From positions 19,662,062 through 19,726,061 of the forward strand of contig CM055611.1 in assembly GCA_029379385.1 (NCBI GenBank): a stretch of DNA of 64,000 bases, written 5' to 3'. Numbering within the stretch: position 1 is the first letter of the stretch; every line of letters begins with the position of its first letter. The notes under the pieces were generated by a model. It saw nothing but the letters and a program-made list of their open reading frames with translations, did not search any database and had not been told where the DNA came from. The DNA is from Quillaja saponaria (Eukaryota > Streptophyta > Magnoliopsida > Fabales > Quillajaceae). Below are positions 61,901 to 64,000 of the stretch, in pieces. The translations under genes were made by a program, and so were the position numbers.

Positions 61901-62408
61901 TGAGAAAAAAGAAAAAAAGAGAAGACTAATTTCACACAACGAAATTAGTTTCACTAGTTAGATTCGCGTATGAGACTTAGGGGAACTAATTAGATTTTTC
62001 ATGAAATTAGTTTAACTTTTTTTTTTTTGGAAAAAAAAAAAACCCTTACTTATATATAATTAAAACCCGAGTATCTATTTAGTTTTCATTCAACGAATTA
62101 ATAAGATAGAAAGAAATACTTGATTGAAAAGAACTCAGACTGCTATTAAAAATAAAAGTTCAAAAATTAAGAAAAAATAAATTAAACATGTAGCAATATG
62201 CATGACTTACAGAATCAATCCAGCCTGAAGAAAAACACATGCCAGCTACAAACAAGAATAAGAAGATTAGTAACACTCCGGTAGTCGTCGGAACTATCTT
62301 CTCAATCGGCCGGCAACACTTCCGATGAGTTCCAGAGCCAGAACCAGAATCAGAATCAGAACTACTCCACCAGAAAATTTTATGAAAAATATCATTCTCC
62401 ATCTTCAT
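58976..62408 (-). CDS. GT90 family glycosyltransferase (O-glucosyl/xylosyltransferase rumi-like), type II membrane protein
   Basis: The family (CAZy GT90, CAP10/DUF821 domain) transfers sugars in the Golgi or ER lumen; rumi homologues add O-glucose or O-xylose, and plant members are thought to act on wall polysaccharides. Six exons: 62211-62408, 61232-61758, 60616-60802, 60337-60401, 60025-60238 and 58976-59335, summing to 1551 bases, 516 residues. The N-terminus has a Ser/Asp/Gly-rich cytosolic tail, then one membrane segment (about 43-59, TGVLLIFLFLFVAGMCF). The catalytic domain has CPSYFKWIYEDLKSW, FRLVILNGKVYVEKY, LPDLELMFNCDDNP, WGWVETNIKPWNQLLDEI, FAYWRGNPNVGR, YKIYIEGWAWSVSEKYILAC and FFTRGMVPLQHYWPI. 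The start may be at 62402 instead, since two ATGs (MKM) are close. The product is intact. Confidence 0.93.
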
Positions 62409-63560
62409 GCTTGTATATAAATATACGTTTCAGATTTCAGAAGAAGAGTTTTCTAGATGTCTAGCTCTAGCCATATCAGTCTCTGACTTTCAGTCCTCAG
62501 CTTCATTTATTCTGAAAGATTGAATCTGATTATTATTGTTAATATATATATAAATATAAATTACTACGAAAAGAATAGTTTTCCTTGTTTGTTAAGGTTG
62601 TAGATAGTGAATTTAATTCACGTTTTATGCCCCTAATTTGCTCCTAATCCAAAGCAACTTTTTCAATATTAAATAGGAGAGGAGTGCTCTGCATTTCAAA
62701 GTCATAACTCAATCGTTGATGAGTTGACCTTGTATAACTTAATAGGTGGGTTTGGGCCAAATATTTGGCCACAAATTTTTTCTTTTTTATAAGATTACTA
62801 GGCCTCACTTATTTGACTTAACCAATAATTAATTAGTCCCTACCATTATTGTTAATGTGATTTGGTTTCAAAAGTAACCTTCGAGAATTCAAATAACAAT
62901 TTCCCTAATTTCCATTCTTGAGGGCTAATTAAATTAGCCACATGGATCCATATTCTATTTTACAACAATGGAAATGTAACCAACTTACTTTACATAAATT
63001 ATGCATTTTTCAAAAAGAAAGATTTGACTTGAAGGATAGTCAATCCTAAGAGATTTTTGCTATTTGAACTATTTTATATCTTCCTCATTCATAAAATGAT
63101 TAACAAAAGGAAATTGAAGTTAAGCTTTATGGGGCATCCAATTATGGTGCTTTGGAAATTTTATAAACCTGTTATTACTATATTAATAATGTAAGTTATG
63201 GAGCAACAATTAAATTAAAATACATAGAACATTGAGAATTTACATGTTTCTATATTTGATCTATTTTAATGTTCAAAGTTCATAAAAATTTCTTTACTTC
63301 TATTTTTAGGTCACCAAAATTATGTCTGATATAATCGAATATGCTTCCGGACCAAGTTGATAGAATGCAACATGTACTTAACATAATCACCTTCGTCACG
63401 TAAAGAGATCCTTTTACCACATTCCATAAACAAACATACACACATACATGATTTAAGTTAAACCAAGCTTATTTCAACAAAAATCAATTTGCTTGCTTAT
63501 TATTTATGATATTAATAAGATGGATAGCTCAAGCGAAATAGTATTTGAGCCTAGCTGACT
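62409..63560. other. Promoter of the GT90 gene and intergenic DNA
   Basis: AT-rich DNA with the GT90 promoter at the left. No gene is visible on either strand. Confidence 0.6.
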
Positions 63561-64000
63561 AAGGGGGCATTTGGATTCGCAGCTCAGGACGCGAGATGAA
63601 TGCGCCACCAACGTGGCTTGTTTGGCACGCCATGGCCGCAGCTTGCCCGTCCCAGACGGTAACTGCTGGGCACCCTTCCCACTTTTTTTCCCTTTTTACC
63701 CTTCATCATCCAATCTTATTCCCTTTTATCTCTCCCAACTTCAATTTTTTTAGCATTGCCTGCATTCAAATTTAAATATACTATTTATTAGATTTAAAAC
63801 TGAATAAAAAATAGTTCAATTAGATAAAAACTAGATAATTTTTATTTTTAATTTTGTAACAGAATAAATAAATGTTGTTTTTAGTAATTTATATACAATT
63901 TAGCTACTTAGGTCATAGTCATACATCACACTTTTTGAACTACTCAAACATATCAAAATTACGACAGGACAGAGATTATGATCCTCACCTCGTCTCCAAT
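63561..64000. mobile_element. Possible transposon end running off the window
   Basis: After AT-rich DNA the sequence becomes suddenly GC-richer, starting with CTAAGGGGGCATTTGGATTC at 63559. Words such as GGGGGCATTTGGATTCGCAG resemble the ends of plant PIF/Harbinger- or hAT-type elements. The other end is outside the window, so no TIR pair or target duplication could be checked. Confidence 0.25.

Overview
The window is nuclear DNA of a flowering plant, almost certainly a eudicot. It is AT-rich, genes are split by many short GT-AG introns, intergenic DNA holds degenerate plant transposons, and the gene set is plant-specific (two-LIM pollen-type protein, chloroplast KEA antiporter, neomenthol-dehydrogenase-like SDR). 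A woody rosid such as Citrus is my guess from general resemblance only; nothing here proves it. There are no CRISPR arrays, operons or viral genomes.

Layout. 1-919: no gene recognised. 919-9750: a 7.1 kb Mutator-like element (1412-8551) with long terminal inverted repeats and an 11-bp target duplication, carrying a decayed MURA transposase and a decayed plant-mobile-domain (PMD/MAIN-like) gene. It lies between two direct copies of a ~190 bp stretch that is the 5' region of the SDR gene that follows. 8944-11991 (+): an intact SDR reductase with two possible first exons, each with its own TATA box. 15552-19584 (+): phosphomannomutase, 11 exons. 21232-23586 (-): a chloroplast FolD gene with intact splice sites but two frameshifts and a stop codon. 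24861-40213 (-): KEA1/2-type chloroplast K+/H+ antiporter, 20 coding exons, 1219 residues, with a hAT element in one intron. 43644-45223 (-): PLIM2-type LIM protein. 47658-50637 (+): elongation factor 2, 843 residues. 51704-57607 (-): AtuA/DUF1446 family protein, 13 exons. 58976-62408 (-): GT90 family Golgi glycosyltransferase. 63561 onwards: a GC-richer stretch that looks like the end of another transposon.

Exon coordinates were derived by hand from splice signals, reading frame and the expected family sequence. For every gene called intact the coding exons sum to a whole number of codons and give the usual family length. The genes are unrelated housekeeping or tissue-specific functions and do not form a pathway. 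The most notable signals are the broken FolD gene, the twin first exons of the SDR next to the MULE, the dated MULE and hAT insertions with visible target duplications, and a 51-bp copy of KEA exon 1 lying 2.3 kb upstream of the gene.
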